Shown: positions 27,444-36,105 of the stretch, piece after piece
Layout of the letters: every line of letters starts with the position of its first letter
Position numbering within the stretch: the stretch's first letter is position 1
Assembly: GCA_017461225.1 (NCBI GenBank)
Contig: JAFTYV010000008.1
Coordinates: 1-64,000, forward strand
Origin: Candidatus Methanomethylophilaceae archaeon
GTDB lineage: Archaea; Thermoplasmatota; Thermoplasmata; Methanomassiliicoccales; Methanomethylophilaceae
Reading direction: 5' to 3'
DNA: 64,000 nucleotides
Made by a program: the position numbers and the translations under genes
Notes under the pieces: generated by a model
What the model was told of the DNA's origin: nothing
The model's input: only the letters and a program-made list of their open reading frames with translations
Databases searched by the model: none

Positions 27444-29480
27444 TTAGTTATTATTTGCATTTGAAGCGGTTTTGTCGCGTTTGATTTTGAGGGGGTTGTA
27501 CTCGATACCTCCTCCCTCGAAGAATTTGGCCATGAGCTCGACCATCTGCAACCTGAGTCCGTGAAGACCGGCGGACAGGATGGCGAGGGTCCAAATCATA
27601 AGGTGCAGGAATGCGAACAGGAGGAATCCGAGGATGATTCCGAGGATTCCGTCGATGCCGCCTGCGATCATTCCGATGGCGATGTAGTTGAATGCAAGTG
27701 CCATTCCGGCCTTGGACATTCCGATAGCCGCCAGACGGGTGTACGAAAGGATGTTACCAACGATTCCGGGCAACTCGAGGATTGCCTGGATTCCCTCATG
27801 TTTGATGTTCATGACGATCTCGATGATGATGAACACTGCACCGACTGCGATGAAGGGCAGCACGTCGTTGAACGTGTACTGACTGCTGTAAATCAGGACG
27901 TTCGCGAGACCGTAGCACACGAGAACGAGTCCGATGAATCCGAAGATCCATCCTCCCTTCTCCATGAAGGCGTGTTTGAAACCATGCTGGATGGCCTTGT
28001 TGTACAGTGCGCAAAGATATGCGATCATGAGGTGAACGATACCGATGTACACGGACAACTTGAGGAGGAATCCGACATGGAACAGTTTTCCGACTCCGCT
28101 CTCGTAGGGGAGGATTCCGGAGAACACTTCAGGAAGGTTGTCGAGTCCGAGCAGCATCTGCCAGGAGTACTCGACATCCAACATGTGGTGTGAACTCACG
28201 AAGTGCATTCCGAGGCATTCTCCAAAGAAGAAGAATCCGAATATGAATGCCCAAATTCCTCCGAAGAACAGGACGGTGGCGATTGCACGCCAATCCTTGT
28301 GGTGCGTGACCTTGAGTCCGTACGCACCGAGTATGATGAATGGGATAGCGTATCCCACATCTCCAACCATCAGACCGAAGAACATCGGGAGGAAGATCGC
28401 GATCAGGATGGAAGGGTCAATCTCCTGATACTTGGGCACCGACACCAGTTTGGTGGGGTACTCGAACTCCTTCACGACTTTTCCGTTGTTGAATTTCGTC
28501 GGAGCGGTCTTAAATCTGTCTTCGGACTCCTCGACCTCTTTCATGGTCCTTCCACGGGTCTCCTGCACCTCGACGTATGTTCCCGCGACCTTGGACTCGA
28601 TAGCCGTCTTGACGGTATCGACCTTGGCGGTGGGCACCCATGCATCGATGACGAAGGTGTACTCGCTGTTCGCGATCCTGACGGGGATCTCCCCCTTCTG
28701 GATCTCGATGGAAAGCTCCTCATCGGAGGCTTTGAGGAAATCCTTGTGTTTCTCAAGAAGGTTCTGGATCTCTTTCTCGATGTTCTCCATCTCGGTGGTC
28801 GCAGTTGTGAGCTCGCAGTCGGTGTTGGCGAGAACACTGGCTGCGGACCCGGTCCCTGCGGGAACCGCGATCTCGGAGAAGCCGCACTCGGAAAGGATGG
28901 ACTGGACTGCGTCCTTGTCCTCGACCTTGGCGAACACGGCCACGACGTTGCCCTTCTTCTTGTTGAAGGAGGTGAAGACCTCACAGTTGACAGCCGAGAG
29001 GGCTGCAGTGGGATCCTCGGCAACGGTACCGACGATCGAAACGATGCTCCTGTAACCGGAGTAAAGCTCGAGATCGACGGGTATATCGGAAAGAAGCTCA
29101 AGACTCTTCTTCGTAGCGTTTAACTCGGTGATTCTCTGATTGAGATCATTCCTCTTGTCGAGGACAGACTGGACGTCCTTCTCGACAAGCTCGACGCTGT
29201 CAGATGATATCTGGCTCTTGATCTCATCCTCGGGAATGGGCACGGTCTTCACCATCTTGGTGACTCCGAGCTCCTTCTCCATCGCACGCACCTTCAGCAG
29301 CCTCTCGGATGCCTTGGGTGAGTACGGACGGGGGGTTCCCAGGGTGAAACCTTCATCCGCGTCGACGGTATGATCGATCAGGTGGATAGCCTTCACATCG
29401 AAGAGTGCCTCTATGGCCTCGTCCATGTGGGATTTGGTACCCACGATCACAATCCTACTCATCGACTCAGGAAGTGACAT
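27444..29480 (-). CDS. atpI: A-type ATP synthase subunit I (membrane stator)
   Basis: 678 residues. A soluble N-terminal half (about 1-340) with coiled coils (EKDVQSVLDKRNDLNQRITELNATK; TATTEMENIEKEIQNLLEKHKDFLK) is followed by about 7-8 membrane spans from PSILIAIFLPMFFGLMVGDVGYAI onward. The key half-channel helix is SYTRLAAIGMSKAGMALAFN with its Arg. The ATG at 29480 has GAGAGG before it and overlaps the atpH end by 14 bases; a later ATG at 29462 is possible. Confidence 0.96.
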   Translation of the reverse strand: MSLPESMSRIVIVGTKSHMDEAIEALFDVKAIHLIDHTVDADEGFTLGTPRPYSPKASERLLKVRAMEKELGVTKMVKTVPIPEDEIKSQISSDSVELVEKDVQSVLDKRNDLNQRITELNATKKSLELLSDIPVDLELYSGYRSIVSIVGTVAEDPTAALSAVNCEVFTSFNKKKGNVVAVFAKVEDKDAVQSILSECGFSEIAVPAGTGSAASVLANTDCELTTATTEMENIEKEIQNLLEKHKDFLKASDEELSIEIQKGEIPVRIANSEYTFVIDAWVPTAKVDTVKTAIESKVAGTYVEVQETRGRTMKEVEESEDRFKTAPTKFNNGKVVKEFEYPTKLVSVPKYQEIDPSILIAIFLPMFFGLMVGDVGYAIPFIILGAYGLKVTHHKDWRAIATVLFFGGIWAFIFGFFFFGECLGMHFVSSHHMLDVEYSWQMLLGLDNLPEVFSGILPYESGVGKLFHVGFLLKLSVYIGIVHLMIAYLCALYNKAIQHGFKHAFMEKGGWIFGFIGLVLVCYGLANVLIYSSQYTFNDVLPFIAVGAVFIIIEIVMNIKHEGIQAILELPGIVGNILSYTRLAAIGMSKAGMALAFNYIAIGMIAGGIDGILGIILGFLLFAFLHLMIWTLAILSAGLHGLRLQMVELMAKFFEGGGIEYNPLKIKRDKTASNANNN

Positions 29481-29799
29481 TTAGGGTCCTCTCAAATTCT
29501 TTATTAAGAAAATCTTTGACTTCCTGCATTCTTGCCTCGGAGTTGGCCTCGATACCATTCGCGATGTTCTTACCCTCGTTGAGGAGCTCATCACGTTTGG
29601 CATTGAGAGTAACCATCTCGTTGGCCACCGCGGATTCGTAAGAGCTGCGCATCTGAGCCTCAGCGTCCTGAATCTTCTTCACAGAATCTCTGCGAGCTTC
29701 AGCGATTGCGGACTTCTTCTCGGCCTCGGCCTTTGCGACCATGGCGTCGGCGTCCGCTTCCGCCTTCTTTATTTCCGTAAGTATGTCAGTTCGGCTCAA
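29467..29799 (-). CDS. atpH: A-type ATP synthase subunit H (peripheral stalk)
   Basis: 110 residues, almost entirely a charged helix (KKAEADADAMVAKAEAEKKS...), the partner of subunit E in the stalk. It is the first gene of the ten-gene operon H-I-K-E-C-F-A-B-D-G. The start is TTG, since no ATG occurs until residue 20; GGGGAG lies 8 bases before it. Confidence 0.88.
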   Translation of the reverse strand: MSRTDILTEIKKAEADADAMVAKAEAEKKSAIAEARRDSVKKIQDAEAQMRSSYESAVANEMVTLNAKRDELLNEGKNIANGIEANSEARMQEVKDFLNKEFERTLNVTS

Positions 29800-29860
29800 A
29801 TTTACACTCCCCGACCCTACGGTGGTTATCCTGAGAGGGGTACTTAACTCTAGTGTTCCC

Positions 29861-29868
29861 CTTTAAAG
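29861..29868 (-). promoter_or_regulatory. promoter of the A-type ATPase operon
   Basis: Minus-strand tttaaagg after an A/T-rich tract (tattatttttttc), about 65 bases before atpH. A leader of about 40 bases is expected. Confidence 0.4.
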
Positions 29869-29924
29869 AAAAAAATAATAAAAGCCGATGAAAAAGGTTT
29901 GATCGGCGCACGTGGCACCAGACG

Positions 29925-30380
29925 TCAGTCGTTGGTGAACTCACGTACCGTGACATTGGTCTCGGCGAGGAGGTCCTTGGACAGGTCGTCGACGTAACCC
30001 TCGCTGTACACGATCTCGTCTATACCGGCGTTGATGAGGATCTTGGCGCACATCGAACACGGGTAGGTGGTGGTGTATATCGTGGCACCCTTGACGCTGA
30101 CACCGAAGTACGCGGCCTGCACGACCGCGTTCTGCTCGGCATGGACCCCCCTGCAGAGCTCGTGCCTGGTACCGGACGGGATACCCATCTGCTCGCGTAT
30201 GCAACCCAGGTCCTCGCAGTGCCTCGTGCCCTTGGGCGATCCGTTGTAACCCGTGGAGAGGACCCTCTTGTCCTTGACTATGACCGCACCGACCCTGCGC
30301 CTGACACATGTCGAACGGGTCGAGACCAGACGTGCCATGTCCATGAAGTACTCATCGTTACTGGGTCTTTCCATACACAT
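29925..30380 (-). CDS. dCMP deaminase family protein
   Basis: 151 residues. The zinc site is intact: [11 protein letters not shown] (His, catalytic Glu) and [12 protein letters not shown] (two Cys). The N-terminal [34 protein letters not shown] carries the substrate loop and extra Cys/His residues typical of deoxycytidylate deaminases. It would convert dCMP to dUMP for thymidylate synthesis. Single gene. Confidence 0.93.
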   Translation of the reverse strand: MCMERPSNDEYFMDMARLVSTRSTCVRRRVGAVIVKDKRVLSTGYNGSPKGTRHCEDLGCIREQMGIPSGTRHELCRGVHAEQNAVVQAAYFGVSVKGATIYTTTYPCSMCAKILINAGIDEIVYSEGYVDDLSKDLLAETNVTVREFTND

Positions 30381-30468
30381 GGTATCACGGTGTTGATATT
30401 AACACGATTCGAAGCACGGTCCGAATGACACCGGCATAGCAAGAACCTTATCCGTGCAACCCATACCC

Positions 30469-31314
30469 ATGAACGTGAATCGGGACGACAGGAGGTTCTA
30501 CACCTCCATCGGATTGGTACTCCTCCTGGTCATCGGTGCGTATGGGGGATTGGTTCTGCACACCGGATTCAGCACACCGTTCAGCGTCGTGATGTCGCAG
30601 AGCATGCAGCACGACGACGACATGTCACAGATAGGGTGCATAGACACCGGGGACATAGTCGTGGTCAGATCCCCCGGCAAATCGGATATAGTGAGCTACG
30701 TGGAGGGACACTCCACGGGTTACTCGTCGTTCGGGGATTACGGCTCCGTGGTGATATACGATCGTGGGAACAACTCCAACCCCGTCATACACAGGGCGAT
30801 AGTATGGTTGGAATGGGATCCGCGTGACAACGTGTGGAGGTCACCCTCGCTGGAGGATTACGACGGATGGTACTGCGTCGGCATGGACGGTCAGGTCACC
30901 AAGGATCCGGACAGGTTGTCGGGCAAACTGAAGTTCACGGACATAACACGGTCCGGGAAGGATGTGGAGGTCAACCTGGACACCCTCGGAAAGGTCAGCG
31001 GGTACCTGACGATGGGGGACAACCCCGAATCCAATCCGAACTTCGACCAGACATCGGGGATAGTGGACCACCCCATACCGTACGAGGACATAAGGTCAGT
31101 ACCGTTCATGGAGATCCCCTGGATGGGTACCATGAAGATTCTACTGAAGAACGATGGGAGGAATCTGGAGCATGTTCCGAACAGCCTTCCGTCACTTCTG
31201 ATGGAGATAGTGCTCCTGTTCTCGATCCTCCTGCTCGTGGATCAGGCGTTCACCATCAGGAACAGGAGGAAAAACCCCGCTGAGGAAAAGAAAGGGGAAG
31301 AGGATGGGAAATGA
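30469..31314 (+). CDS. archaeal signal peptidase I-like protease (S26)
   Basis: 281 residues from the ATG at 30469; an in-frame GTG at 30454 is the alternative. One membrane span at the start (SIGLVLLLVIGAYGGLVL) and one near the end (LPSLLMEIVLLFSILLLV). Catalytic Ser in VVMSQSMQHD, the His that replaces Lys in archaeal/ER enzymes in NPVIHRAIV, and Asp in LTMGDNPESN. It cuts signal peptides outside the membrane. The domain between His and Asp is longer than usual. An ORB-like element begins two bases after its stop codon. Confidence 0.9.
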   Translation: MNVNRDDRRFYTSIGLVLLLVIGAYGGLVLHTGFSTPFSVVMSQSMQHDDDMSQIGCIDTGDIVVVRSPGKSDIVSYVEGHSTGYSSFGDYGSVVIYDRGNNSNPVIHRAIVWLEWDPRDNVWRSPSLEDYDGWYCVGMDGQVTKDPDRLSGKLKFTDITRSGKDVEVNLDTLGKVSGYLTMGDNPESNPNFDQTSGIVDHPIPYEDIRSVPFMEIPWMGTMKILLKNDGRNLEHVPNSLPSLLMEIVLLFSILLLVDQAFTIRNRRKNPAEEKKGEEDGK

Positions 31315-31316
31315 AC

Positions 31317-31343
31317 CCCCCCACCCCTTCATTTCCACTGGAA
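31317..31343 (-). other. origin recognition box (ORB-like), left copy
   Basis: 27 bases identical, in inverted orientation, to 33059-33085. On the minus strand it reads TTCCAGTGGAAATGAAGGGG followed by TGGGGGG: a dyad core plus G-string, the layout of archaeal ORB sites bound by Orc1/Cdc6. Similarity continues another 15-18 bases past the core with gaps. It lies just past the orc1 3' end. Confidence 0.8.
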
Positions 31344-31374
31344 CCGGAAAAGGGGTATATGCGCATGTGCGCGA

Positions 31375-32610
31375 TCACATGAGAGTCGTCTGTTTCTGAG
31401 GTTTGTAGGAATCGAGATCCTTGAAGACCTCGTCGGACTTGATCATGCTGATGATCTCCTTCGGTGTGTTGAGTTCGATCTCCTTGGTCCTACCCGCCCT
31501 TCCGAAGGACTTCACCCTCGCATGGACGATACCGAGCATATCCAATTCGGAGATGAGTCCGGCGACCCTCCTCTGAGTGAGGACCGACTGGGAGATGGCA
31601 TCGCAGATGGTCTTGTACGTGGAGTACACATCACCGGTCGTCATCGTGGACATCCCATCCTCGGTGTTCTTGATAACACTCATGAGAACCGTCTTCGACT
31701 GGATGGTCAAGGTTTTGATGACCTCGGAGACGGCATCGAGTTCGATCTTGTTCTTAGCGGATTTCACATGAGCGGCGGTTATCAGGACGTCCCCGTTCCT
31801 CTCGGCCAGATCTGCTGACATTCTCAGAAGATCGAGTGCCCTCCTCGCATCCCCCATCTCCTGTGCGGATAATGCGGCACAGTACGGAATGACCTCATCA
31901 TCGAGAACACCCTCATCGAAGGCATCCTTCGCCCTCTCGTACAGGATATCACGCAACTGATTGACGTTGTAGGGAGGGAAGATGACCTTCTCCTCACCGA
32001 GCCTGCTCTTGATCTTCGGACTGAGGAACTCGGTGAACTTCGCATTGTTGGTTATACCTATTATGGACACCCTGGAGTTCTGGAGGACCTCGTTGATGGT
32101 CGTGAGATAGTAAAAGATGTCATCTCCGTTCTTCTGGAACGACCTGTCGATCTCATCCAGGACGATGATGAATATCTTGTCCTCCTTGTCTATGTAATCG
32201 GAGAGTTCGGAGAAGATCTTATCGAGACTCCAACCTGTGAACGGGATCCTCTTGCTGGGATCTGTGATGATCTGATTGGAGATGTTGTACAGGATGCCGT
32301 AGGGTGTGTCGACGACTTCGCAGTTGACGTAGATGTACGAACAGTTCTTCTGTTCGACATCGGCCTTCCTCAGTTCCTTCCCGATGTAACTCATGACGGC
32401 GGTCTTCCCCGTTCCGGTTTTACCGATTACGAGGATGTTAGATGGTTTGTCCTTGTTCAGCGAGGGCGCGATGATCTCGACGATCTCGTTGATCTTGTCC
32501 ATTCTATGGGGGAGCTTATCGGGTATGTACGATGATTGGAGTATCTTCTTGTTTTTCACTATCACATTTCTCTTCTGCATGTACTGAGTGAAAATGTTCG
32601 ACTCCGTCAT
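31375..32610 (-). CDS. orc1: replication initiator Orc1/Cdc6
   Basis: 411 residues from the ATG at 32610, which has AAGGAG 6 bases upstream; the extra upstream frame is not needed. AAA+ core: Walker A VIGKTGTGKTAVM (about 60), Walker B FIIVLDEIDRSF, sensor 1 IIGITNNAKF, sensor 2 in MGDARRALDLLRMSADLAE. A C-terminal winged helix (about 300-400) binds DNA. It marks and melts the origin and loads MCM. The gene is flanked by inverted ORB elements. Its coding sequence is less GC-rich than its neighbours. Confidence 0.96.
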   Translation of the reverse strand: MTESNIFTQYMQKRNVIVKNKKILQSSYIPDKLPHRMDKINEIVEIIAPSLNKDKPSNILVIGKTGTGKTAVMSYIGKELRKADVEQKNCSYIYVNCEVVDTPYGILYNISNQIITDPSKRIPFTGWSLDKIFSELSDYIDKEDKIFIIVLDEIDRSFQKNGDDIFYYLTTINEVLQNSRVSIIGITNNAKFTEFLSPKIKSRLGEEKVIFPPYNVNQLRDILYERAKDAFDEGVLDDEVIPYCAALSAQEMGDARRALDLLRMSADLAERNGDVLITAAHVKSAKNKIELDAVSEVIKTLTIQSKTVLMSVIKNTEDGMSTMTTGDVYSTYKTICDAISQSVLTQRRVAGLISELDMLGIVHARVKSFGRAGRTKEIELNTPKEIISMIKSDEVFKDLDSYKPQKQTTLM

Positions 32611-32939
32611 CTCTCTCCTTCCAATGGAACAACCGCTTTGCGATTTTGTTTCCTGTGTATTTGGATTCCGGATATAAGCGTTTCCCATTTGTTCGGATTC
32701 GATGATTTTCGATCGATACCTGTTTTGGTTGGGTTTTCTTATGAGGATGTCTGTTTTCCGCGGGATGATATCCTGTTTCCATCCCTGTCAGGATCAGGTG
32801 ACAACATGCCGGTCATCCATTCTCATCGTTTCCACAATGCCTCCATCGGAAAACCGATGGATGTTTTTCCATGGTGATTCCTTCCTTCCCATTTTCTATA
32901 TATTGGATCGTTGTTCTGGTTCCAAAGGAGTGAACCTCA
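32611..32939. other. AT-rich intergenic part of the probable replication origin
   Basis: 329 bases without a convincing gene, lying upstream of orc1. It contains TTCCAATGGAA (32619-32629), a half-length match to the ORB dyad that covers the orc1 ribosome binding region, and several further TTTCC/GGAAA words (for example near 32651, 32775 and 32868). With the two full ORB copies it is the best candidate for the duplex-unwinding region; this is inferred. Confidence 0.55.
32897..32903 (+). promoter_or_regulatory. TATA box of the 26-residue membrane peptide
   Basis: tatatat, about 40 bases before the ATG at 32940, giving a leader just long enough to include the AAAGGAG ribosome binding site. Confidence 0.5.
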
Positions 32940-33020
32940 ATGAAAGGTTGGTTAGTCATCGGTGCATGCGTTCTCGGAATCGCTGCATTCGTCGGAATTC
33001 TTTGGCTTCTCGGACACTGA
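32940..33020 (+). CDS. 26-residue single-span membrane peptide
   Basis: Encodes MKGWLVIGACVLGIAAFVGI plus LWLLGH: one Lys at the start, then an uninterrupted hydrophobic helix. AAAGGAG lies 9 bases before the ATG and a TATA box lies upstream, a combination stronger than for many large genes here. It lies inside the probable origin, between orc1 and the right ORB element. It is too short for normal gene finders. The function is unknown; toxin-like peptide, membrane regulator or subunit of a membrane complex are all possible. Confidence 0.65.
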   Translation: MKGWLVIGACVLGIAAFVGILWLLGH

Positions 33021-33058
33021 GTCCGGTACCGGAAACAGGACATACACCCTTTTCCAAG

Positions 33059-33085
33059 TTCCAGTGGAAATGAAGGGGTGGGGGG
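33059..33085 (+). other. origin recognition box (ORB-like), right copy
   Basis: Inverted 27-base copy of 31317-31343: TTCCAGTGGAAATGAAGGGG then TGGGGGG. The G-strings of the two copies point away from the orc1 gene. Spacing between copies is 1.7 kb. Confidence 0.8.
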
Positions 33086-33150
33086 CTTGTTGCTGTGACA
33101 GCAGTCCCTGTCCTTTATCTTTCACATCCATTTTCCAACATCCGTTTCAT

Positions 33151-33438
33151 ATGGATCGCTATCTGGTGTTGTCCCTTTCGGTCATGGTCGTCGTATCCCT
33201 GTTCCTGTGCTTCCCGCAGGGTCAGTCCTCGGATTACGATGTGTCCGGGATAGTGTACGATGTCAATCCCTCGTCCAAGGGTTACACGTTCTACATCGAG
33301 ACGTCGGATGGGACCGTGTTCAGATGCTTCCATGACTCCGAACCGTCGGAACTCGGTTACTACGGTGTGGTCGGTGACATGTCGTCCGATGGTGGGATGT
33401 TCTTCGTCACTGACATGTTCCTATTAGATAATCTATAA
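33151..33438 (+). CDS. small exported or membrane-anchored OB-fold-like protein
   Basis: 95 residues from the ATG at 33151; the longer frame back to 32962 would cross the ORB element. An N-terminal hydrophobic segment (MDRYLVLSLSVMVVVSLFLCF) is a signal peptide or anchor. The rest (YDVSGIVYDVNPSSKGYTFYIETSDGTVFRCFHDSEP...GYYGVVGDMSSDGGMFFVTDMF) has the five-strand pattern of a small OB fold. Function unknown. Confidence 0.75.
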   Translation: MDRYLVLSLSVMVVVSLFLCFPQGQSSDYDVSGIVYDVNPSSKGYTFYIETSDGTVFRCFHDSEPSELGYYGVVGDMSSDGGMFFVTDMFLLDNL

Positions 33439-33461
33439 AGAATGATTCACATGACCGACCC

Positions 33462-34784
33462 ATGTACGTGGCGGTGGATGATACAGATTCTATACATGGT
33501 AACTGCACCACTTTCCTCGCCACGGAGATAATCCGCGAGTTGTCCGATCTCGACCTCATCGGATACCCGCGTCTCGTGCGTCTCAATCCCGCCACGCCCT
33601 GGAAGACAAGGGGGAACGGATCCCTGGTGATGAGGTTCGGCAGGGGCAGGGGACGTACCCGCATCGCGGGGGAGATAGGGGGTTCTGAGGTCCGTTGCTT
33701 CGATTCATGCACCGGATACGAACCCGATTACGCGGAGGTCCTCGAACGTCTCATACCTATCGTCGATCGCAACCACGAGGACGATGCGGATCCGGGTCTG
33801 CTCATATCCAGGACCAAACCGCCGCAGCACATGTATTTCTCGGGTGTGCGCACGATACTCGGTCGTCCCGATGTGGAACAGTATGTCGATCGTCCGGACA
33901 CCCTGTCCTACACCATCGGGAACGGCAGGGGCCTGATCGGATGCGTGTGCGGTATGGCGTGGAGGCCGATGGACCGCACATACGAGCTCCTGACGTACAG
34001 GCCACGTGAACGCTGGGGGACCGAACGTTCGTTCGTCCCCGGGACGATACGCGATGTGGAGTTCGGTTTGGATTCCACCTTCAACAGCTGGGAGGAGAGG
34101 AGTCGCAAGGTCGCCATGGTGCCGTCGACACCGTGTCCCGTGATGTACGGTCTGCGCGGGGATTCGGCGGATGACCTCCTGCTCGGCAGGGATATGATCG
34201 GGACGGAACCCATAGACAGGTGGATGGTGTTCCTCACCAACCAGGGTACGGACGACCATATCATCCGTCATCCGGAATCCCTTGTACCGAACCAGTCGTA
34301 TCTTGTCGGGGGCACGGTCGTCTCCACGGCACGTCATATCCTCGGCGGACACGTCCTCATGGATCTCGAGACGGACCACGGTGTCCTGACCTGTGCCGCG
34401 TACGAACCGTCCAAGGAGTTCCGTTACCTGTTCGACTGGTTGGTCCCCGGGGACGTGGTGGAGGTCATGGGTGAGCTCAGGGACGATCCCCGCACCCTGA
34501 ACGTCGAGAAGGTCCATGTGGTCTCGTTGGCCAGGGACGTGGTGAAGGTGTCCAATCCCGTCTGTCCCCTGTGCACCCGTACCATGAAGTCCACCGGCAA
34601 GGGTCAGGCTTTCAAATGCAAGAGGTGCGGCACCAGGTCTACGGAACCGATCACGGCGGAGGTCCGCAGACAGGTCGTCACCGGATGGTACGAACCTCCC
34701 ACCTCCGCGCGCAGGCACCTGTCCAAACCGCTGAAGAGGATGGGTCTGACCCAACCTGTGGAGTTCGTCAATGGTCGTATATAA
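33462..34784 (+). CDS. tiaS: tRNA(Ile2) 2-agmatinylcytidine synthetase
   Basis: 440 residues. The N-terminus MYVAVDDTDSIHGNCTTFLA is the diagnostic kinase-like motif of TiaS. RLNPATPWKTRGNGS and the central ferredoxin-like region follow. An OB fold (about 285-365, YLVGGTVVSTARHILGGHVL) and a C-terminal zinc ribbon (CPLC...CKRC, about 367-387) are present. It attaches agmatine to C34 of tRNA-Ile(CAU) so that it reads AUA. An upstream ATG at 33451 is in frame-independent sequence and is not used. Confidence 0.95.
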   Translation: MYVAVDDTDSIHGNCTTFLATEIIRELSDLDLIGYPRLVRLNPATPWKTRGNGSLVMRFGRGRGRTRIAGEIGGSEVRCFDSCTGYEPDYAEVLERLIPIVDRNHEDDADPGLLISRTKPPQHMYFSGVRTILGRPDVEQYVDRPDTLSYTIGNGRGLIGCVCGMAWRPMDRTYELLTYRPRERWGTERSFVPGTIRDVEFGLDSTFNSWEERSRKVAMVPSTPCPVMYGLRGDSADDLLLGRDMIGTEPIDRWMVFLTNQGTDDHIIRHPESLVPNQSYLVGGTVVSTARHILGGHVLMDLETDHGVLTCAAYEPSKEFRYLFDWLVPGDVVEVMGELRDDPRTLNVEKVHVVSLARDVVKVSNPVCPLCTRTMKSTGKGQAFKCKRCGTRSTEPITAEVRRQVVTGWYEPPTSARRHLSKPLKRMGLTQPVEFVNGRI

Positions 34785-34797
34785 TAATCGACATTCT

Positions 34798-34806
34798 TTT
34801 ATATAC
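34798..34806 (+). promoter_or_regulatory. TATA box of the thiolase gene
   Basis: ttttatata, about 35 bases before the ATG at 34840. Confidence 0.5.
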
Positions 34807-34839
34807 AGCCCATCATCCGCGTGAACAGAAGGGATTCTC

Positions 34840-36018
34840 ATGGATGAGGTAGTAATTCTCAGTGCAGTCAGGACACCCATTGGAAAGTACGGAAAGACTC
34901 TCTCCGGTTTCAAGGCGACCGATCTCGGTGCTATGGTCGTCAAGGAGGCGGTCGACAGGGCCGGTCTCCAGCCCGGGGACATCGAGGAGTGCATCATGGG
35001 TAACGTCATCGGTGCCGGTCTCGGTCAGAACCCCGCCAGGCAGGCCGCAATCGGTGCCGGTCTCCCCGTGGAGATCGGATCCTTCACCGTCAACGCGGTC
35101 TGCGGTTCCGGAATGAAGGCCGCCATGCTCGCATCCGATGCCATCAAGGCCGGGGAGTACAACGTCCTCGCCGTCGGTGGAATGGAGAACATGTCCGCGG
35201 CACCCTACATCCTCAACGGTGCGAGGTGGGGTTACAAGATGAACGACCAGACCATGGTCGACGCGATGGTCCACGACGGACTCTGGGACATCTTCAACAA
35301 CCAGCATATGGGATTCACCGGTGAGATCGTCGCCGAGAGGTTCAACGTGTCCAGGGAGGATGCGGACCAGCTCTCCGTCGAATCCCACCAGAAGGCCGCC
35401 GCAGCAATCAAGGCGGGTAAGTTCAAGAACGAGATCATGCCCATCACCATCCCCTCCAAGAAGGGGGACATCGTGTTCGACACCGACGAGGGTGTCAGGG
35501 AGGACTCCTCCATGGAGTCCCTCGGCAAGCTCAAGCCCGTCTTCAAGAAGGACGGAATCGTCACCGCGGGCAACTCATCCCAGCTTAGCGACGGTGCATC
35601 CTCGCTCGTCGTCGCATCCAGGAAATGGGCGGAGGAGCACGGACTCAAACCCCTCGCCACCATCGAGGCATACGGAGAGCGCGGAGTCCTCCCCGAGCAC
35701 ATCATGGAGGCACCCATCCCCGCGACCCAGCACGTCCTGAAGAAGGCCGGTATGACCATCGACGACATCGATCTCTTCGAGCACAACGAGGCGTTCGCAT
35801 CCGCATCCTGTGCCGTCAAGAAGGAGCTCAACGTCCCCGACGAGATCTTCAACGTCAACGGTGGAGCCGTCGCACTCGGTCATCCCATCGGATGTTCCGG
35901 TGCACGTGTCCTCACGACCCTGCTGTACGCACTGCAGGACCGCAACAAGGATGTCGGTCTCGCGACCCTCTGCCTCGGAGGCGGAAATGCGGTGACCACC
36001 ATAATCCGCCGCTGCTGA
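34840..36018 (+). CDS. acetyl-CoA acetyltransferase (thiolase), bacterial type
   Basis: 392 residues, the size of bacterial tetrameric thiolases. The nucleophile Cys is in VNAVCGSGMKA (about 89), the His in GGAVALGHPIGCSGAR (about 348), and the second Cys in LATLCLGGGNAV (about 378). It joins two acetyl-CoA into acetoacetyl-CoA or splits it. Archaeal mevalonate-pathway thiolases are usually a different type fused functionally with a DUF35 protein and next to HMG-CoA synthase; neither is here. This suggests acquisition from bacteria. Confidence 0.92.
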   Translation: MDEVVILSAVRTPIGKYGKTLSGFKATDLGAMVVKEAVDRAGLQPGDIEECIMGNVIGAGLGQNPARQAAIGAGLPVEIGSFTVNAVCGSGMKAAMLASDAIKAGEYNVLAVGGMENMSAAPYILNGARWGYKMNDQTMVDAMVHDGLWDIFNNQHMGFTGEIVAERFNVSREDADQLSVESHQKAAAAIKAGKFKNEIMPITIPSKKGDIVFDTDEGVREDSSMESLGKLKPVFKKDGIVTAGNSSQLSDGASSLVVASRKWAEEHGLKPLATIEAYGERGVLPEHIMEAPIPATQHVLKKAGMTIDDIDLFEHNEAFASASCAVKKELNVPDEIFNVNGGAVALGHPIGCSGARVLTTLLYALQDRNKDVGLATLCLGGGNAVTTIIRRC

Positions 36019-36105
36019 TACCGATATCAACACCAAACCTCTTAGAAACCCCTTACACCAGTCCAATCCGGAAAGGGTTATGAACACAGTTTTCGATTCC
36101 GGATC

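Noticed and set aside
31375-31400. C-terminal PIP-box in Orc1/Cdc6 (KQTTLM)
   Set aside because: The aromatic pair needed for PCNA binding is missing, so the match is too weak.
32962-33438. 158-residue version of the OB-fold-like protein starting at GTG 32962
   Set aside because: It would overlap the 26-residue peptide gene and read through the ORB element. The ATG at 33151 opens on a clean signal-peptide-like segment.
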